Assembly: GCA_023525975.1 (NCBI GenBank)
Contig: CM042035.1
Span: forward strand, 32,455,001 to 32,519,000
Reading direction: 5' to 3'
DNA: 64,000 nt
Source of the DNA: Smallanthus sonchifolius
Lineage: Eukaryota; Streptophyta; Magnoliopsida; Asterales; Asteraceae
Shown here: positions 32,067-44,219 of the stretch, piece by piece
How the letters are laid out: the number at the start of each line of letters is the position of its first letter
Numbering within the stretch: the stretch's first letter is position 1
Notes under the pieces: generated by a model
The model's database searches: none
Told to the model about the DNA's origin: nothing
Seen by the model: the letters and a program-made list of their open reading frames with translations, nothing else
Translations under genes and position numbers: made by a program

Positions 32067-34990
32067 ATGGCAAATCTTCAAAATCTCAGCAGCCTGTTGA
32101 ATTATGACAACGAAATAGGCACTCCACAGAAACCCCCAAAGTTAATAAATGTGAATGACTATTCCAACTGGAAAGCTAGATTTGAGGAATATGTTTCATA
32201 CACAGATTCAAACATGTGGATACCTATTTTAGAAGGTTATAAACATCCAAACCATGAATTCCTTGGTGAAACCAAACCCAAACCAATCTTTAGACTTGAT
32301 GCTAAAGAAAAGAAAGCATATGATCTAGAAAAGAAGGCACATGGTTCTTTAACCATGGCACTGACCCGAGACATATTTCACAATTTCAGAGGGTATGATT
32401 CCTCTAAAGACTTGTGGAAAGCTTTGGAAAAACGGTTTGAGGGTAACAATGATGTTAAGAAAAGTAAAAGGGAATTGTTAAGAAAACAATATGACTGTTT
32501 CAGATATTTTGAACATGAATCCATTGATGAACTTATCTCTAGATTCTATCATCTCCAGACTGAACTTAAGTCTTACGAATTAAAATATCCAGATGATGAA
32601 CTAGTTGAAAAGTTTCTTGATACATTACCCCCCCAAATTTGACATGTACACAACCCTTTTAAGAGAAAATTCTAAATTTATTGAAATGACCATTGATGAG
32701 GTAATAGGTAAAATCCAAGCACATGGCATGAATTTAAAAAAGAAAGAAACCACTAGCAGACCGTTAGTTCAAGAACCGTCAATGTACTTTGGAGCCTCTT
32801 CCACATCAAAAACCACAGGACCGGGTATTGCTTTGTTCTCAAGGAATTCTTCACAAGAAGAAGGAAATGGCTGCAATAGTCATACTTGTTTTACTGCTAC
32901 ATGTTCAAATTCACACCAACCAAGAAGTTCAACTTCTACACCGACACCTGCTTTTGCAAAGATTGCAGAAGATCATGTAGCACTGTTTTCATCATGCATG
33001 TTGGCATATGAAAACTTCATTGGTGGAAAACTTACTAATCCAGAAACAATTGAAGAAGATTTCAATCAGGTGGATCCAGATAACATGGAAGATATGGATA
33101 TTCAGTGGAATATGGCCATGATCTTGAGAAGGGCTAAACAGTTTCTGAATAGGACCGAGAGAAAGTTTATCGGTGGGCATTCTAATGCTAAAATTGGTTT
33201 TGTTAAATCAAAGGCAATATGTTAAAAATTCCTAAATTTTGGACACTTTGCACGAGAATGTCAGAAAGACAAAGCACCAGCCTCATGTTTCACTCAACCA
33301 AGTTCAGGAAGCAACCATAATTACAACAAACAGAGCTTCAACAACAACCACAGTCAAAATCAAGGCGCTTCATCTAATGCACCGGTAGCTCAACAAGACG
33401 ATAGCTACGACTGGGGAGTTCATCTTGAAGATGTCATTGTTGCACACACTCAGATGGGTTTGATGGCAGAAATCATAGAGATGATCAAAGCTGAAGAGAG
33501 GGAAACAGTTGCTATTGCAGAGCAACAGGGATCAGCATTTGCTTTGATGGCTATTGGAGAAGCATCCAGTTCATCAACTGAGGTAGTGTCTAATTCTTTT
33601 ATTGTTATTCCCTGTAACAATTGTTTAAAACTAAAAGGTGAAAATGATAAAATTCAGGATCAACTCAAACCTCTACGTAGTGCAGCTTTAAACTATAAAG
33701 AAAATGAAAAACGTTTTAAAGAATCAATTGAAAATCTCAGAAAAGACAAACATGATTTTTCAATAAAAATAATTGAACAATAATTTCATTTAGATGTTGC
33801 CTATAAAGAGTTAGAGAAAAAGAATGTCGAAATAGCAAAACATTAGAATGAAATTCTGAAGTTAAATGGAAAAATTGAGAAATTAAGAAATTCTCGTTTT
33901 GTGGTGGAACACTATGAATCGGTTATACGACAAGTAAATGACATAGGTTTAGCTACTAATGCCATTCCACCACCACTTAACGGGACATTTGTCAATGGGC
34001 CAGTCGACATTGATCTATCTTTTCTTGATGAATCTTCAAGTAAGGATAACACATCTTCAGATGGAGAGTTTTATTCTGATGAATGTTCAGAAAACAACAA
34101 AGTTGATGGTGTTGTTTCAGAAGAATTGTTTAATGAACCTAAAATCAACAAAAGCATTGTCAACGATCGGGACAATTGTATTTTAACTTAACCTGATGTA
34201 ATTGAATCAAATGATAAATTGAAAAAAATGCTTTATGGAGATTTCAAAACCATAAAGCAAGCCAAAAAGGAGACATTTGCTAACAAACTTGGAAAGAATT
34301 TTCAAGAAAACATTGATAAGGACTACACTCCTAAAATTCAATTAACACCTGGTAAAACTTCACATGTGGTTCATCAAACTAATTCTAACACTGGTCAGAA
34401 TAAACCTTCAACATCCAAAACTAGTGAGCCTTACAGGAGACCTTTCAAAGAAAGAAGAAATTGTTTTCTTTGTGGAACATTTGGACATATTCTGATGAAT
34501 TGTCTTTATAAGAATCAAGAGAAACGGCCCGTTGTTCCAAAGCAGATCGTATCCTTGAAAACTCCACCAAGAAAACAATTCAATACTCAAGTTTCAAAAA
34601 CATCAGTCCAGTATATGGTTAAGTCTAGATTTGTGACTAAGCCATTTACTGATAAAAGGAACAAAGAGTCTGTGGTTCCGTGTGTATCTACCCTTGGTAA
34701 TACACGATTTTATGAGGTGAAATTGTCTAGACCACAGAGGAGGAGACGGAATAAAAGTTTGAGAAAACTAGGACAACGGTTAACTGGTAATGAACTAAGC
34801 AAAACCTTTTTACAAAGAAGCATTTGAAAACCTATTTTTCAACATAAGCAAGTTTGGAGAAAGAAACCAGATGATTCTCAAGATTCTAATTCCGACTCAC
34901 GAAAGGAGTCACCCATTTTTTATCACCATGACTGTGAATTAATTGAAGTTGTGTACTTTGAGAAAAATGGACGACCCAAGACCACAATGG
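32067..34990 (+). pseudogene. Copia gag, large, frameshifted
   Basis: ATG 32067 opens MANLQNLSSLLNYDNE. The UBN2-type Gag domain (NWKARFEEYV ... LWKALEKRFEG ... SIDELISRFYHLQTELKSY) covers about residues 40-190. A run of seven C at about 32628-32634 coincides with a frameshift. A first zinc knuckle (FGHFARECQ at about 33238) is decayed, and a second CCHC (CFLCGTFGHILMNC, 34462-34503) is intact. The part between is Lys/Glu-rich and coiled-coil-like. Stops lie near 33223, 33782, 33844, 34190 and 34827. The large size fits Sirevirus Gag. Confidence 0.85.
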
Positions 34991-35029
34991 CTTGGGTCTC
35001 CAAATCTAACTAATTTTGTGTGATATGTG

Positions 35030-35170
35030 CAGGGACAACCAAGGGGATCTATTTCTAATCGTTGGTATGTTGATAGTGGTTGTTCCTAGCATATAACAGG
35101 CAACATGGCCCTTCTACAAGACGTTAAACCATTCAGAGGTGGCTATGTGGCCTTTGCAGGCGAGAAAAGG
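35030..35170 (+). pseudogene. Copia aspartic protease
   Basis: WYVDSGCS at 35063-35086 holds the catalytic Asp (codon 35072), followed directly by an in-frame TAG and then HITGNMALL. The protease would release Gag and Pol proteins; the stop at the active site disables it. Confidence 0.75.
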
Positions 35171-36821
35171 TGGAAGTATAACACGTCAAGGCGTGGTTAC
35201 TAATGGATGTATGTGCTTTGACAATGTCAACTATTGTGAGCAGTTAAAGCACAACTTGTTAAGTGTTTCTCAGATGTGTGACAAAGAGTATTCAGTGATG
35301 TTCAACAAATCTGAATGTCTGGTTCTCAAGCCTGGTTTCGTGATTCCAGAAGAATGGATTTTGGTGCGTGCACCAAGAACAAACGACACTTATCATATCG
35401 ATATGAGCGTGGCAACAACCACTTCCTCAGTTGCAACTTGTTTAATTTCTAAATCAACTGAAATTGACTCAATCTTATGGCATAGGAAACTCGAACACCT
35501 GTCATATAGAAAAATGAATCATCTTGTCCGAAACGGTTTGGTAACCGGGGTTCCTAAGTTAAGATTCTCCGTTGTAGATGATTGTATGTCTTGTAAAAAT
35601 GGCAAACAACAACGGAAATCCCATAAGCCAAAGACCCAAAACTCTATTGATACCCCTTTAGAGCTCTTACATATGGATTTGTTTGTGCCCATAAGTATCA
35701 AGAGTATTGGTGGAAAGTCATATTGTTTGGTTGTTACTGATGATTACTCATGTTTTTCTTCGGTACGTTTCTTAGGTACTAAAGATGAGACTGCTGAAAT
35801 TCTTCAATATCTGATTCTGAATCTAGAATCTTTTAGCAAATTGAAGGTCAGAATAATTAGGAGTGACAATGGCACCGAGTTTAAAAATAATATGATGGCT
35901 CTTTTCTATCTCAAGAAAGGTATTCAACAGAAGTTTAGTGCACCTTACACTCCTCAGCAGAATGGAGTTGCAGAACGAAAAAATAGAACTCTAATTGACA
36001 CTGCACGAACAATGCTGTCAGATGTCAAGCTTCCAATCACTTTTTGGGCAGAAGCTATTAATACAGCTTGTCACGTGTTGAATAGAGTTCTGGTGGTGAA
36101 AAGACACAACAAAACAAGCTATGAACTAATCAATAATCGACCTCCTAAGCTTGACTACCTAATTCCATTTGGTAGTCCATGTTCTCTATTATTACAACAC
36201 AAAGATCGACAGTCGAAGTTTCACGCAAAAGCGGTGGAAGGCATCTTCTTAGGATATGTTGCCAAATCACCTTACAAAAGAGTGTACAATATTGAAAGTC
36301 GTACTGTCGAAGAATGGTTTGAAGTGGATTACATTAAATACAGCACTCCACCAGAACCAGCAGGACCAGCTTGGGGTTTTGATTATGATAATCTTTTCAA
36401 GTCTTTCAATCTTCCTGATTTATCTGCTGAAGATGCTGCAAATTTGTACCAATACTTTAGTGGCGGCGACAACACCAATTTCTCAACAAGAACAATGGTA
36501 CCTATTCCAAGCCCCAGTTCCGATGTTGCATTTGCATCTGGAACACATGAAAGTGACACTAAAGAAGATACTCATAATGAAGAAGACGGAGCTCAAGTCA
36601 GAAATGAAGTTTCAGTTGATCCTATTAACAATGAATCGTCTTCAGGTGTAAATGATATGGGGGAGCTAAGCACGAATCTTGAAACAAATATTCAAGAAAC
36701 CATTGTACTAGAGACAAGAATTCATAGGAAACATCTAATTGACAACATCATTAGTGATCCTAATATCGGGGTTCAAACTCGTCACAGAACTATCACTGAA
36801 ACACACCAGCCTTTATGCTGA
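35139..36821 (+). pseudogene. Copia integrase, long open frame
   Basis: A 560-residue open frame. The pre-integrase zinc finger (WHRKLEHLSYRKMNHL ... CMSCKNGKQ) is near residues 115-155. The core triad is Asp in LLHMDLF, Asp in IIRSDNGTEF and Glu in NGVAERKNRT, all present. The C-terminal GIFLGY ... YNIESRTVEEW block and an acidic linker to RT follow. The start shown is only where the frame opens, since the polyprotein begins upstream. This is the best kept pol domain. Confidence 0.9.
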
Positions 36822-36839
36822 GATTCTTAACACATGTAT

Positions 36840-38015
36840 CATGGAAACATGCTTAAAAGTTTCTTTCGTATCCCAAATAGAGCCTAAGAACATCAAAGAG
36901 GCTCTAGCTGAAAATTTTTGGATTTAGGCAATGCAAGACAAACTGTCTCAATTCAGAAAACTACATGTTTGGGATCTAGTAGATTTACCAAGAGGTGTAT
37001 ATCCAATTGGAACCAGATGGGTGTTCAAATGTAAAACTGACGATCGACACATTGTGGTGAAAAATAAAGAAAGATTGGTTATTCAAGGGTTTTACCAACA
37101 AGAAGGCCTGGATTACACAGAAGTATATGCACCAGTTGCTAGACTTGAAACCATTCAATTGTTTCTGGCTTATGCCTCTTTTGTCGGTTTCAAAGTCTTT
37201 CAACTAGATGTAAAGAGTGCCTTTATGTATGGTAAAGTGCATGAAGAAGTCTATGTCACTCAACCACTTGGCTTTGAAGACCCGTTACATCCTGATAAAG
37301 TATATAAGCTTGACAAAGCACTTTATGGTCTTCATCAAGCCCCAAGAGCGTGGTATGAGACTCTATCAAAGCATCTATTGTCCAATGGCTTCCATCGAGG
37401 GCAAATTGATTCGACTCTCTTCATACAGAAAGCAGGAGGTGATATTCTACTTGTACAAGTATACGTTGATGAAATCATTTTTGGGTCTACAAATGAAGAG
37501 ATGTGTAAGGAATTCGAGAAGGTGATGAAGTCCAAGTTTGAAATGAGCAACATGGGTGAAATGTCATTTTTCTTAGGTCTGCAAGTCAGTCAACAAGAAA
37601 ATGGCATCTATTTGCACCAAACTAAGTATGTACAGGACATCTTGTCAAAATACAAAATGAGTGATTGTACATCTTATGGCACACCTATCCCGGTTAATCA
37701 GGTCTACATCCTGCCAAAGATGGAAAAGATGTGGATTGTAAATTGTATTGTGGAATGATCGGATCTCTTATGTATCTCACAGCTTCAAGACCCGACATAA
37801 TGTTTGCAGTCTGCTTGTGCTCAAGGCTTCAGTCACAACCGAAGGAATATCATATGATCTTTGTAAAGAGAATATTCAGATACATGAAAGGGATACCCCG
37901 ATTAGGTCTTTGGTACTCTAAGCAGCAGTCATTTGAATTCAAAGCTACACTGATTCAGATTATAGCAGTTGTAATCTCGATAGAAAATCAACCTCAGGTG
38001 GATGTCGATTCTTAG
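36840..38015 (+). pseudogene. Copia reverse transcriptase with altered active site
   Basis: RT motifs: WDLVDLP, GTRWVFKCK, VARLETIQLFLAYA, QLDVKSAFMYGKV (first catalytic Asp), YGLHQAPRAWYE, then YVDEIIFG at 37462 where copia elements have YVDD. The second Asp of the pair is thus Glu (codon 37471). A frameshift near 37700 separates the thumb (GSLMYLTASRPDIMFAV). Stops lie at 36819 and 36925. Both the mutation and the frame break would stop cDNA synthesis by this copy. Confidence 0.9.
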
Positions 38016-38404
38016 GAAACAGACTGGTTTCCTGGTAGTGTAAGAAGCAATCAACAATTTCTATCTCAACATGTAAAGTAGAGTATATTGTTGTTGCAAG
38101 GTGCTGCTCTCAAATGTTATGGATTTAGCAGCAATTGAGAGACTACGGCTTGAACTACACTGGCACTCCTATATTCATTGGCAACACAGCCACCATGTCC
38201 ATCATAAACAACCCGGTCAAACATTCCAAAACTAAGCATATTGAAATTCGTCACCATTTCATTCGTGACTATGCTGAAAAGCATTTAACTGAACTTATAA
38301 AAGTTCACACGAATGATAATTTTGCTGATCTTTTCACCAAAGCCTTTGATCGTACTCGTTTTGAACATCTTGTCAACATGATAGGAATGTTCAATCCTGA
38401 ATGA
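37860..38404 (+). pseudogene. Copia RNase H
   Basis: Pieces in changing frames: KRIFRYMKGIPRLGLWYSK (from about 37864), remnants of the YTDSDYSGCNLDRKSTSG block (37945-38010) and NTATMSIINNPVKHSKTKHI ... ADLFTKAFDRTRFE (38180-38370). It ends at TGA 38402. The minus-strand relative at 22749-23296 is close in sequence. Confidence 0.85.
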
Positions 38405-39714
38405 AAAACCTTTTTCAAAATAAAATTGTTTCTTGGAAGTTACATTTATTTTCTTTTAAATTTAGCTTGCATTTTGTTAATGTTTTAAGAAAAATCCAAA
38501 CAAAATATAAAACTTCAAAAAAAAATTCAATGTCATTTGAAAATTAGAGGAAATGATTGCACATCAGTTAGTGAACTAAATTTCTTAGATTACACAATTT
38601 GGGAAATGATTGACTTTGACTACTTAAAATATTTCAAATATCATTTAATTGAAATTGTCAGTATGCTAGAAGCATTCATTAAATCATTAGTAGTGTGAAA
38701 ATCTAAATATTTTTTCTACAATTATGATTTGAACCCATGTTATGATGTGTGTGTGTATAAGATTAACAAAAGATCATTATCAGAAATAGAATGTAAGATT
38801 TTGGCTAGTATTATCCTTTGAGACCAGTTTCGGGTTATGTCTTTAGCACAACTTTCAGTTCACTTCACTGCCCATACTCACAAGTATGCAATAGGAAGCT
38901 GAACTATGATATGCTTCGATAACAACCGTCAAGCATATATTAGCCCTTGGATCACATATGTTCCATTGAAGACATCCAGATAACAGTTGGATCCCGCTAC
39001 CCGAATCTTCGGATTCCATATCTATTAGCCTGAAATACTTATGAGCCAAGACAAATGAATCAATTGATTCTTGATAATCCTTATGGATTCTGCTTGATTT
39101 CTATGTGCTAAATGATATTACCTCAACCTAGTGATCTTGATAATCCTTGGGAAAATCTTAGATGTCTTGAGATAATGCATTTACTTTTCTGTCTACATAT
39201 CTGTGGGGTACACATTGTAGAAACTTGAATGGTACCATAAATCACATGAATTTGGTCCAAGAATGCTTATAGTTTCAACTCATATAATATTGACAATTTG
39301 AATTACTATGTTATGAATTTAAAAATTGATTTCAAACAAGTATGTCATAATATGATCCCAAAATTCTTTGAACATTTACTGGTATCACTATTGCTACATG
39401 TTAGCCTGATATGATCCTCCGACTATGACTTGACCAAAAAGACGTTCACTGTAAGTATTCAGTCACTATATATTCTGTTTATTCACCAAGAAAAACAACA
39501 AAAAGATTTTTCGTGTGTTTTAACATAAACTTTACAAAATGAAAAAAAGATTTCCTGTATAGTTCATTTCCAAAACCTTAGAAAAGCCAAAAATATTTTT
39601 AAACTTCCAGAAACATTTTTTGTTACAACAACAATGAAACGTATCTATCATGTTCGTCTTAGAATTCTTCATAAAAAACCAGAGATTTTTTAGTTTGAAA
39701 AGGCAAGGGAATTA
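38405..39714 (+). other. Non-coding spacer between RNase H and the internal promoter
   Basis: AT-rich. It includes a GTGTGTGTGT stretch (38746) and blocks shared with 21443-22748, such as the CACTGCCCATACTCACAAGTATG area (38868). No ORF. Confidence 0.6.
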
Positions 39715-39833
39715 AGCCATGCGTACTTAACAAGTGCGCACGACTTAACTCATTGGTACTTGTTAAGTACGCATGAAGTAATTCATGCGCACTTAATTAA
39801 GTACGCACGACCTGTAGGATGGGGTATATAAAA
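39715..39833 (+). promoter_or_regulatory. Repeat cluster and TATA box: putative internal promoter
   Basis: Three paired units (GCGTACTTAACAAGTGCGC at 39721, GGTACTTGTTAAGTACGC at 39755, GCGCACTTAATTAAGTACGC at 39787) are followed by GGGGTATATAAAA (39821-39833). This is the U3 pattern of the LTR placed inside the element. It stands about 140 bases before a splice donor and 735 before the ORF start. Confidence 0.6.
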
Positions 39834-39971
39834 CGGCACTTAGCATTTACTCCACATTCAAACACCCGCTCTTCACTTTCACGCCCTAATCATTTTCGCT
39901 CAAAGATTCCTGTGTTACCAAACCGCTTTTTCATCACAAATTCAGTTACTACTTCACTCAAAGATCATTTG

Positions 39972-40566
39972 GTGAGAATCTTGACCAATTCCAACCGTTA
40001 AATCTATCAAAATTGAGTGATTTTAGTGTTCTTGAGACTAGGGTTTATGATGCTCAAAATTCTGGAATTAAAATGTGTTTGCATGTTAAATTGAGTATCA
40101 AAACTAGTTTCTAATCATCATCCACAGTCGTTTAACACAAATTTCATGATTTAAACTTACAAAAATCGGATTTTTAATTTTGGGTTTGAGCCATAGTAGC
40201 GTCGGCCCTGTTTGGTTCATCTGCGACTTGTACTGATTGACATCAAAGTCAAAAATAGTTGCATTTAGCTTCTAGACCATTTTTTGACACCTTTGGAACT
40301 GGATTTACGGAGTTTGGACATACGGATTTTGATTATGGACTTGATCATTTCGAACATTCACTCAGTTCATGCGTACTTAGCAAGTACGCATGAAGAATTT
40401 TGTTCATGCGTACTTGCTAAGTACGTATGACAAAATTGGGTCTATGCGTATTTGGCTAAGTGCGGATGAGCAGTAGGAGTGAAAATTTTTCTAAGTCTAA
40501 ACCAAGTACATTCTCATTGTTTTACACTGTTAATCTGTTCGAATGTTGTTCTGTTTTGTTTTACAG
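39972..40566 (+). other. Putative 5'-UTR intron before the extra ORF
   Basis: Donor ATTTG/GTGAGAATC at 39967-39980 and acceptor TTTTGTTTTACAG ending 40566; ATG follows at 40569. The length is 595 bp. It includes a second repeat cluster at 40371-40466 (GCGTACTTAGCAAGTACGC type). Confidence 0.6.
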
Positions 40567-40568
40567 AT

Positions 40569-43500
40569 ATGGCTAGACGAGCATTTACAGAAGATTTCAA
40601 CATGTTAGCCCTTACCGATCCAGAATGGAGAGGTGCAGCACTCAATTATCAAGAGATAATCACTTTCCTGAACAGATCAAAGATCTCATATGCTATCTCT
40701 GCCAACCCAGTAGTATCACGACCTTACTTGGAGCAATTTTGGGATACGGCTGAGTTGGATTGCAGACAGACACCAAATGTAATCACTGCTACAATAGCGA
40801 ACCATAGAATTGCAATTTTCGAAGCAACCATCAGGCAGGTGTTACAGTTTCACGACTTAGCCACTGATCCAGTCCAATATCCAGAATACATGATAGATGG
40901 ATGTTGGAGACAAAGAATGGGGTACGTTGGTAGGAGAGACTACCTATCTTACAAGAAGATGTGGCTTTTGGATCAATGGAGGTACTTTGTACATGTTATA
41001 AACATGTGCATTTCAGCAAGAAAAGCAGTAAAAGATGCTATGGGGCATGACTTGGCATCAACTATGGTTGGATTATCACTGAACAAGGGTTACAACTTTT
41101 CCCGCTATGTCTACAAAGAAATCCTTGAACAGATCAATGTTGCTCCTAGATTCAGATTCCTCCTGTATCCACGATTCATTCAACTACTGATTAATCATTT
41201 CTTGCCAAACATACCACAAATAGGACAGCAGCTACAGGTCAAGAGAATAGCAAAGAGGGTGTTTGTGCAATTCCTTACTGCAAGCACTGTAGAACCAATA
41301 CCCATGCACACACCACTATTCGGCTACTTGATCAATGAAGCCTACATTGCACCTCAAGGAGAGATATGGTATAGCCCAGAAAGTGAACCTGAATTAAGCG
41401 AGCACTCAGATGAAGAGCAAGAGGGTCATGGTGATGAAAGAAATGATAGTAATGATAGTGATGATCATGATGATGATAGTGATGATGGTAATGATGATGA
41501 GGGTGAAGGTGGTGCGGGTTATGCATAGAAACCAGATAGTACTGAATCAAAACGTACAGTGATCGATTCCTCTGATTCGGAACCAACTCCAGACCAAAGG
41601 CACCCAAGAAAGAATATTTGGGAATCCCTTCCTGAATCCTCCTCAAGGAGAAGAAGAAGAAGAGAGAGTTCAGATTCTAACTTTCAACTTGATAGTTCTG
41701 ATAGCAACTGAGAAGCTCCTCATGTGGTTGAACACAGAAAGAAAACCAGACATGATCGCTAGTGGCAGGAAGTGATGGATGAAATAAATGCCAGGGTTCA
41801 AGCACAGCAAGCTCCCACTCAACAAACACAACTGTATAGCTGGCGAAGACGCAGAACGATAACACCTGTTATTGTCACAACCTGTGAAAAACCTATTCCA
41901 ACAGTCGTCTCTCTTACGGCTACAGCAGCTCACAGCTTCCACAGTTCTTCCCATTTTGACTGAGTCAGTCCTTGTTTCAACAACCATAGCACCCACAGTT
42001 CTCCAAACGACAACCTTATCATTCACTGTCACTGCTGGTACTTTACCACCAATGACACACTCAATTGAGTTTGGTGACATGGGACATCATTTTGACTTAT
42101 CCGAGCTCTTTGCCGATACCATTCATGAGATGGGTGAACCTTCTACAGCAAGGGTGTTAGATCCTAGGGATCAACGGATTGCAATCTTAGAGTCACAAGT
42201 AGCTTCTCAGCAAACTCAAATCAATTTATTTGTTGACTCTAACACTCAATTGACTTATAAGTGGCAAGCCATGGAGGAACAAATGAAGTCATTCTTTGTG
42301 CTTCAAAGGATGCAATTCAATCTCAATGAAATATTCCTCACCACCCGTACTGCTATGGAAAACCAAATGCTGATCCAACGAGGTGAACATCAGGTTATTG
42401 TTGATTTAGTGGCAAAATTATCAAAACAGCTTGAGTCTCAGGGGGAGACAAGCAAGAGGGCACAAGAAGAAGATTGCCATCATGTCGACCTCACAAAAGA
42501 AAAGGATCATGATGATGATCCCAATGCCGGCCCCTCAAGTGCTAGTGGTGGTGAGACACAAGCTGTCTTGCCAACACAAGCCACACCTACGGCTCAGGGG
42601 GAGTCCACCCAACAACAAGGTGGTGGTGCTGATAAAGGAAAAACAACGGCTGAGGTATTAGAAGAGTTAGCTACAAGCCCTAACTTAAATGATAAGATCA
42701 TGATAGGGGCTTTGGCAGAACTTGAAGAAGGAAAGATTGACATCGGTGATGACTGGGATGAATGTGGGAACGATGTGATTGTGGAGTTCCCGAAAGGAGA
42801 TGGAGAACGTGTATATGAGTTGGAAGATGGGGAAATTTTTGAAGGCCCAGCTATTAGGGAACAAGCTGAACCGACTATTCAAGTTGAAGATGTCAATGAA
42901 ACCTCAGCTAAAGTTCCTGAACCCAACAGAGAAGCTGGCACCAGTGGTACTTCCTCGAGGAAGATTCCTTAGGAATGGATAGTGAAAGAAGCCGAAGCGC
43001 CTTGGTACAAACCAAAGTACACAGACCAACATGGTGCTGCTGGGATGATTTTGTCGGTACGTTTTGAAGAAGACAAAGGATTATTTGCTATCAAAAGATC
43101 AGGGGGAGTTCAATACCTGAAGCCAACAACAGAAGCATTTAATTCCTTACCCAAATACAACTTAGTCAACCTTGCACACCGTGAGTTATGTAGTGAAACA
43201 TCAAATGAAATTGCTAAGGCAGATCGGGTAAGTTCGAGATCTTTCGGCCTCAAGTTCCGAGGCGTGTCAAGGACAAGCCAATGATACATCCGTTGACACG
43301 CAAGTTCTTGAAAAGACTCATTTATGAACCAGTTCTATGTGAAACTAGGATACCCTTGAGGAGAATACCTCAAGATATCCTGGGAAGCATGTGGTACTGG
43401 TACATAGATCCACTATCCGGAGAGGCTATTATGATTGAGAAGGAGAGCTTGAAGGAGATCATAAGGATATTTGATGATATTGTGTTCATCAATTTTTCTG

Positions 43501-43649
43501 TTAAGGACCTGGAGGTTCTCGTCAACAAGAACTGTTTGCATACTGACGAGTGGACAAAACTGATGGCCACAAAATATGACAGGTTAGTGAAATTCTGCCA
43601 TGGATGCAAGTCCAAGAATAGTGGTGGTAGTCAAGCGGGAAGCTCATAA
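40569..43649 (+). pseudogene. Extra ORF downstream of copia pol (env position), nearly full length
   Basis: ATG 40569 opens MARRAFTEDFNMLALTDPEW. The first 260 residues match the domain of the minus-strand ORF at 20572. Then an acidic Asp/Ser/Glu run (41400-41520), a stop at 41526, a Gln/Thr-rich part, a frameshift near 41870, a helical region (42160-42440), an acidic region, a stop at 42970 and the conserved C-terminal blocks (GVQYLKPTTEAF, LGSMWYWYIDP). The ancestor would have been about 1,000 residues. No signal peptide or membrane helix is visible. Function unknown; the acidic and coiled parts suggest protein binding (inference). Confidence 0.75.
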
Positions 43650-43676
43650 AGACTGAAGATATCCAGAGATGCTATC

Positions 43677-43687
43677 AAGGGGGAGTC
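43677..43687 (+). promoter_or_regulatory. Polypurine tract
   Basis: AAGGGGGAGTC directly precedes the LTR start TGTTGATG. Confidence 0.8.
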
Positions 43688-44214
43688 TGTTGATGCATGT
43701 TTTGTGACAGGCACTCTGGATCGAGCTAAAGCTTTTGTTATTATTTATTTCAGTCTTGTATGTATTTAGTACTTGTTTTATTTTGTTTATCGAGTTGTAA
43801 TATGTCTTGTTTATGTCTGAACTTGTATTGTTTTGATATTGTACTAAACAAATACGCAAGGATGAGTTCCTACGTATTTGCCAAGTACAATGGTCATGTG
43901 TACGTAGCAAGTACGCATGCATGGCCCAGGTCTATAAATAGCATAGCTTTGTTTCATTTTTACACAGATGTATTTCCACACACAAGTACGCACAGATCAG
44001 TTTAGTATCAGTCAAGAAGTCTTTCCATCTGTATCTGTACTTGTTTGAAACACTATGATATCAATAGACCGTGTATTTATTAGTACATCCTTGTGTTGAT
44101 TGTCATACTTTCATTCATACATTGTTCCACCTAGTAACTAGCATTCCGCACCTGTTTACTAGGCTACATTCTCACACGTTTTTTATCCGACACACCCACC
44201 CGGAGGGACCTACA
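43688..44214 (+). repeat. LTR, type B (527 bp), plus strand
   Basis: Starts TGTTGATGCATGTTTTGTGAC and ends GGAGGGACCTACA, with a TATA box CTATAAATAG at 43933. It matches the inverted copy at 46676-47222 apart from scattered changes and one missing repeat unit. It does not match the 5' LTR of the element on its left. Confidence 0.9.
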
Positions 44215-44219
44215 AGTGT

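Larger units (their letters stand above)
30883..44214 (+). mobile_element. Sirevirus-like Ty1/copia element with LTRs of two types
   Basis: Order: 5' LTR type A (30883-31409), primer-binding site, leader with repeats, gag, protease, integrase, RT, RNase H, spacer, internal promoter and intron, extra ORF, polypurine tract and an LTR of type B (43688-44214). Large gag, an ORF after pol and several GGGGGAGT-type purine tracts fit Sireviruses. The two LTRs share only ends and motif style, so they are not a normal pair; the type A partner lies inverted at 44220-44746. gag and pol contain frameshifts. Confidence 0.85.

Noticed and set aside
41332..41646. His-rich minus-strand frame
   Set aside because: It is the antisense of the Asp-rich codons of the extra ORF.
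5242..43649. Calling the extra ORFs envelope proteins
   Set aside because: No signal peptide, membrane segment or fusion motif is visible; only their position is env-like.
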